A DNA stretch of 5,662 nt from an uncultured Sinobacteraceae bacterium. GTDB taxonomy: Bacteria; Pseudomonadota; Gammaproteobacteria; Steroidobacterales; Steroidobacteraceae. The stretch spans positions 1-5,662 of the forward strand of contig CALEKY010000064.1 of the NCBI GenBank assembly GCA_937902995.1, given 5' to 3'. This document shows, in pieces, positions 5,203 through 5,662 of the stretch. Positions within the stretch are counted from its first letter, which is position 1, and the number at the start of each line of letters is the position of its first letter. The translations under genes and the position numbers were made by a program. Under the pieces are notes generated by a model. That model had not been told where the DNA came from. It searched no databases and saw only the letters and a list, made by a program, of their open reading frames with translations.

Positions 5203-5662
5203 CTAGGCCGGTTGTTGCTTCGCCTTCGTGAGGATGCTGTCGCATGTCTCTACGACAGCGGAATACTTAAAGACTAACCCCAGATCGATCATCTGAGGCG
5301 TCCGTATAACGGGCGTGTACGCGGTCGGAATATCTACCACCTCGATTGCACCTGTCTCGTAGCGGACAAGTACGCTTGATACGACCCCCAAGAACAGTGT
5401 GCGGCTGCCAATTACGAGTTCATTGCCGCGTCGGTACGATCCTTCATTTACGATCAAGACAGGGCTTCCGCTCGAACCTGGAAATACGGAAGCATCGATT
5501 AAGAACGTCGGCGTGCCGTTGTAATCCAAATAGGCCGGTGTCGCGGTCGTGCCTCTTCGTATTATCGGAATCAAGTTTTGTCGGTCATATATCCCACTTG
5601 GATAGCCTGTACAAGTCTCGTATTTACCCGACACCCGGGTCGCCGGGGTGATGCTCAAGCAG
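5203..5662 (-). CDS. Trypsin-fold serine protease, C-terminal part (cut by window edge)
   Basis: The C-terminal ~153 residues of a protein whose frame remains open to the window edge on the - strand; the TTG at 5658 is not a credible start. The segment DASVFPGSSGSPVLI holds the serine-protease nucleophile motif G-x-S-G-x-P (Gly61-Ser62-Ser63-Gly64-Ser65-Pro66, counted from the TTG codon), with Ser63 (about 5470-5472) the nucleophile. Upstream, GYPSGIYDRQNLIPIIRRG and a DYNGTPTFLIDAS block fit a chymotrypsin-like second barrel. The catalytic His and Asp would lie beyond the edge, so activity cannot be judged. Downstream strands (LFLGVVSSVLVRYETGAIEVV) follow as expected. GC content is near 52%, far below its neighbours, and the codon choice differs (TTG, GTA, ATA, CTT appear), suggesting acquired DNA. 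The cellular role is unknown. Confidence 0.8.
   Translation of the reverse strand, partial: CLSITPATRVSGKYETCTGYPSGIYDRQNLIPIIRRGTTATPAYLDYNGTPTFLIDASVFPGSSGSPVLIVNEGSYRRGNELVIGSRTLFLGVVSSVLVRYETGAIEVVDIPTAYTPVIRTPQMIDLGLVFKYSAVVETCDSILTKAKQQPA

Noticed and set aside
5200..5209. GGCCTAGGCC palindrome as an attachment or recombination site at the composition break
   Set aside because: Only 10 bp, no second copy seen in the window, and no integrase; it also overlaps a stop codon.

Overview
The window looks like a chromosomal segment from a high-GC Gram-negative bacterium, most likely a proteobacterium. The evidence is a TonB-dependent outer-membrane receptor, GC-rich codon third positions (about 65-67% GC over the first 5.15 kb by sampled hand counts) and bacterial ribosome-binding sites. 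I cannot name a genus.

Layout: (1) 1-1860, + strand: a TonB-dependent receptor of the BtuB (cobalamin) type, missing only its first few signal-peptide residues at the window edge. (2) 1861-2200: a non-coding leader with a perfect TTGACA -35 box, two small inverted repeats, a clear cobalamin riboswitch aptamer (about 1919-2094) and an expression platform that ends in a 13-bp hairpin covering the Shine-Dalgarno and the first base of the next start codon. (3) 2201-4081 and 4095-5144: nrdA and nrdB, the two subunits of a class I (B12-independent) ribonucleotide reductase. They are 13 bp apart, and the nrdB Shine-Dalgarno begins on the last base of the nrdA stop codon. All catalytic, metal-ligand and radical-transfer residues I looked for are present. 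Neither subunit has an N-terminal ATP-cone. (4) 5203-5662, - strand: the C-terminal half of a trypsin-fold serine protease, about 52% GC, convergent with nrdB and cut by the window edge.

How it fits together: when B12 is plentiful, the riboswitch should close the nrdA ribosome-binding site and shut off the O2-dependent, B12-independent reductase. When B12 is scarce, nrdAB is translated. This logic makes sense only if the genome also carries a B12-dependent class II reductase (nrdJ), which is a testable prediction. A B12 importer gene directly upstream puts uptake, sensing and a B12-sparing enzyme side by side. B12 riboswitch control of class I RNR is already known (for example in Streptomyces), so I do not claim a new system. 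The most interesting parts are the btuB-riboswitch-nrdAB arrangement, the readable sequestering hairpin, the lack of an ATP-cone, an AT-rich patch inside nrdA, and the compositional break at the protease.
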